From NCBI GenBank assembly GCA_024998685.1, contig JACOEH010000027.1, positions 1 to 62,158 of the forward strand: a DNA stretch of 62,158 bases, read 5' to 3'. Source of the DNA: Nitrospira sp. (GTDB taxonomy: Bacteria; Nitrospirota; Nitrospiria; Nitrospirales; Nitrospiraceae). The notes under the pieces were generated by a model, which was not told where the DNA came from, did not search any database, and worked only from the letters and a program-made list of their open reading frames with translations. Of this stretch, positions 60,541 through 62,158 are shown in pieces. How positions within the stretch are numbered: position 1 is the stretch's first letter; every line of letters starts with the position of its first letter. The translations under genes and the position numbers were made by a program.

Positions 60541-61743
60541 GTGAAATCCTCAATGCCCCAGCCGTTGTCGCTTGCAGATTTTGACATCTCTCCTGAGCGG
60601 GGATTCCTACCGTCGGATCCTTGTGAAACGCTGCCCGACTGTCCCACTCTGAATCATCTCGGCCATGAGATGCCGAAGTTGCTGAGCACGCGCCAGGTCC
60701 GGCAGTTTATCGACGAACAACCGTCGTTGCTTCCATCCATCCCATCAAGTTGGCGGGAGGACGAATATCGAGCGGCAATGCGGATTCTTTCATTCGCCGG
60801 CCACGCCTATGTTTTGGAAACGCCGGGACAGCCGGCCCTTAAACTACCCTCTCAACTCGCGCGGCCGTGGTATGAAATCGCCCGGAAGCTCGGCCGTCCG
60901 CCGGTGCTTTCCTATGCCTCCTATGCGCTGGACAACTGGCGCCGGCTTGACGGGACGAAACCCATTCAGCTCGACAACATCGTGCTGCTGCAGAATTTCC
61001 TCGGTGGGCTGGATGAAGAGTGGTTCGTCGTCGTACATATCCAGATCGAACGGCAGGCGGGAATCGGCTTGGAGGGATTGCTGAGGGCGATTAACGGAGC
61101 CGCGGAAGAGAAGGATGATGAGGTACTATTGGGATTACAGGCCTTGGCGTCGGCTCAAACTGCCATGCGGGACACGTTGCTCCGCATGAAAGAGCGCTGC
61201 GATCCTTATGTGTATTACACCCGTGTGAGACCCTACATTCACGGCTGGAAAAACAACCCATCGCTGCCCAACGGCCTCATCTATGACAACGTCGAAGCCT
61301 ATGCCCAACAGCCGCAGCAATTTCGTGGTGAGACCGGTGCGCAGAGTTCAATCGTGCCTTGCCTGGACGCGGGACTAGGCATCCACCATGCGCCCGATCC
61401 CTTGACGGTGTATTTACAAGAAATGCGGGAATATATGCCGCCCCAGCACCGCGCCTTTCTTCAAGCCCTGGAGAGCCAGACTGATAGCAACGGGCGCGCG
61501 ATCCTTTCCGGCTATGTCCATGATCGCAAGCAGCGTTACCCTGAACTGTGGTCCGCCTACTGTGCTTGCGTTAACCTGGTGGTGAAATTCAGAGAAATCC
61601 ACATCGGCTACGCCGATAGTTACATCAACCGTCAGCATCAAACGAGTACAAGCAACCCCACGGCAGTCGGCACCGGCGGCACGCCGTTCATGACCTATCT
61701 ACAGAAGCATCTGGACGAAACGAAGCAAGCCATAGAGGGCTAG
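60541..61743 (+). CDS. Indoleamine 2,3-dioxygenase family haem enzyme
   Basis: 400 residues. The proximal haem ligand is the His in KFREIHIGYADSYI, and VGTGGTPFMTYLQKHLDETK is the hallmark IDO loop. SYASYALDNWRRL, VVHIQIERQAGIG and MREYMPPQHRAFLQALES also match. The family opens the indole ring of tryptophan to N-formylkynurenine using O2. GTG 60541 is chosen because AAGGAG lies five bases before it; a GTG at 60514 also fits the frame. No other kynurenine-pathway gene is nearby. Alternative indole substrates are possible. Confidence 0.9.
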   Translation: MKSSMPQPLSLADFDISPERGFLPSDPCETLPDCPTLNHLGHEMPKLLSTRQVRQFIDEQPSLLPSIPSSWREDEYRAAMRILSFAGHAYVLETPGQPALKLPSQLARPWYEIARKLGRPPVLSYASYALDNWRRLDGTKPIQLDNIVLLQNFLGGLDEEWFVVVHIQIERQAGIGLEGLLRAINGAAEEKDDEVLLGLQALASAQTAMRDTLLRMKERCDPYVYYTRVRPYIHGWKNNPSLPNGLIYDNVEAYAQQPQQFRGETGAQSSIVPCLDAGLGIHHAPDPLTVYLQEMREYMPPQHRAFLQALESQTDSNGRAILSGYVHDRKQRYPELWSAYCACVNLVVKFREIHIGYADSYINRQHQTSTSNPTAVGTGGTPFMTYLQKHLDETKQAIEG

Positions 61744-62158
61744 CTTCACATCGCAAGCAGTTTGGTATCCCTATCCTCTCGCCAAAATCGTTCCAGAGAG
61801 CTACAAGCCTGCCTGAGAATAAAGAACTTAAAGACGCGCGGGCAGTTAAGAGCACCTGCGCCACATCTGAGGAATGAAGGCTAAGAACAGATAGAACTGG
61901 TAGTTGCTACCCACTAAGTTGGCTCATTGCAGAGTCTGCCCATGAAAACCATTGCATAAGATCACCTCCAAATTGGCCTTTCTATTTTTCGAGGGGCACC
62001 ATTTGATACTCTTGGCAAGTACATACGCCTAATAAAAGAAGATTCCTACAGGGAATATATCATCGATGTCCGAACTCTCCTCATTTGCTCTCCCACAAGA
62101 CCTTCTAGCAGTCTGCTGAAAAACCCTCTTTTAGGACTGGCATTTCCGTTTTTTTGAG
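61744..62158. other. Terminal intergenic stretch with a possible mobile-element end
   Basis: About 415 bases without a credible gene. A degenerate copy of the right arm of the 60301-60424 element lies near 61838. Close to the window end, AGCAGTCTGCTGAAAAACCC (62107-62126) resembles the terminal repeats often found at insertion-sequence boundaries, so an element may begin just outside the window. Confidence 0.3.

Overview
The window reads as chromosomal DNA of a Nitrospira-type nitrite-oxidising bacterium (phylum Nitrospirota). The grounds are: a large respiratory operon with two cytochrome-bd-like subunits, a fused cytochrome b6/subunit-IV protein, a Rieske protein and many small c-type cytochromes; a hopanoid pathway (squalene-hopene cyclase, HpnG, HpnH); the DXP isoprenoid route (Dxs, IspG, IspH); and an Mla lipid-transport operon. 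The assignment is by gene content only; no 16S rRNA gene is present.

Layout. 1-2.8 kb: start of an HTH regulator, a Tat-exported sulfite-oxidase-type molybdoenzyme, a YggS-type PLP protein and a small membrane protein. 2.8-7.4 kb: small hypothetical genes, a frameshifted XRE regulator and a PglK-like ABC flippase. A copy of the tRNA-Thr 3' end at 3.8 kb suggests a decayed tRNA-integrated island ending at tRNA-Thr(CGU). 7.5-10.5 kb: an exported caspase-fold protein lacking both catalytic residues, and UbiA. 10.5-21.4 kb (minus strand): the respiratory operon, in transcription order CydA-like B, cytochrome c, Rieske with a PRC-like N-terminus, cytochrome b, a membrane protein, CydA-like A, two membrane cytochromes c, an NxrC/ethylbenzene-dehydrogenase-type haem protein and a dihaem cytochrome c. 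More cytochrome c genes follow at 21.8 and 25.1 kb. 22.5-24.7 kb: HpnH and small exported or cytoplasmic proteins. 26-38 kb (minus strand): shc-hpnG-mlaEFDC-Omp85-like barrel, then dxs, ispG and a GT87 glycosyltransferase. This is a nearly continuous series from isoprenoid precursor to hopanoid to envelope lipid transport.

38-47.4 kb: an rlpA fragment, smc, ispH, two type II toxin-antitoxin-like pairs (VapC/RHH and DUF5615/DUF433), gene remnants and a possible transposon scar. 47.6-54.9 kb: a histone-H1-like basic protein, an O-methyltransferase, PhoB-PhoR, a Pit phosphate transporter with its DUF47 partner, and a FabH-type ketoacyl synthase. 55-62 kb: BamD, CcdA-TlpA (cytochrome c maturation, consistent with the many c-haem proteins), MetK-AhcY (methyl cycle, serving the SAM-dependent enzymes nearby), a structured region plus terminator, and a bacterial indoleamine 2,3-dioxygenase.

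No CRISPR array, rRNA operon, complete insertion sequence or phage module was seen. The best candidates for undescribed biology are the hybrid bd-like/bc respiratory assembly with its coiled-coil cytochromes, the exported pseudo-caspase, and the hopanoid/Mla operon with a POTRA-less barrel.
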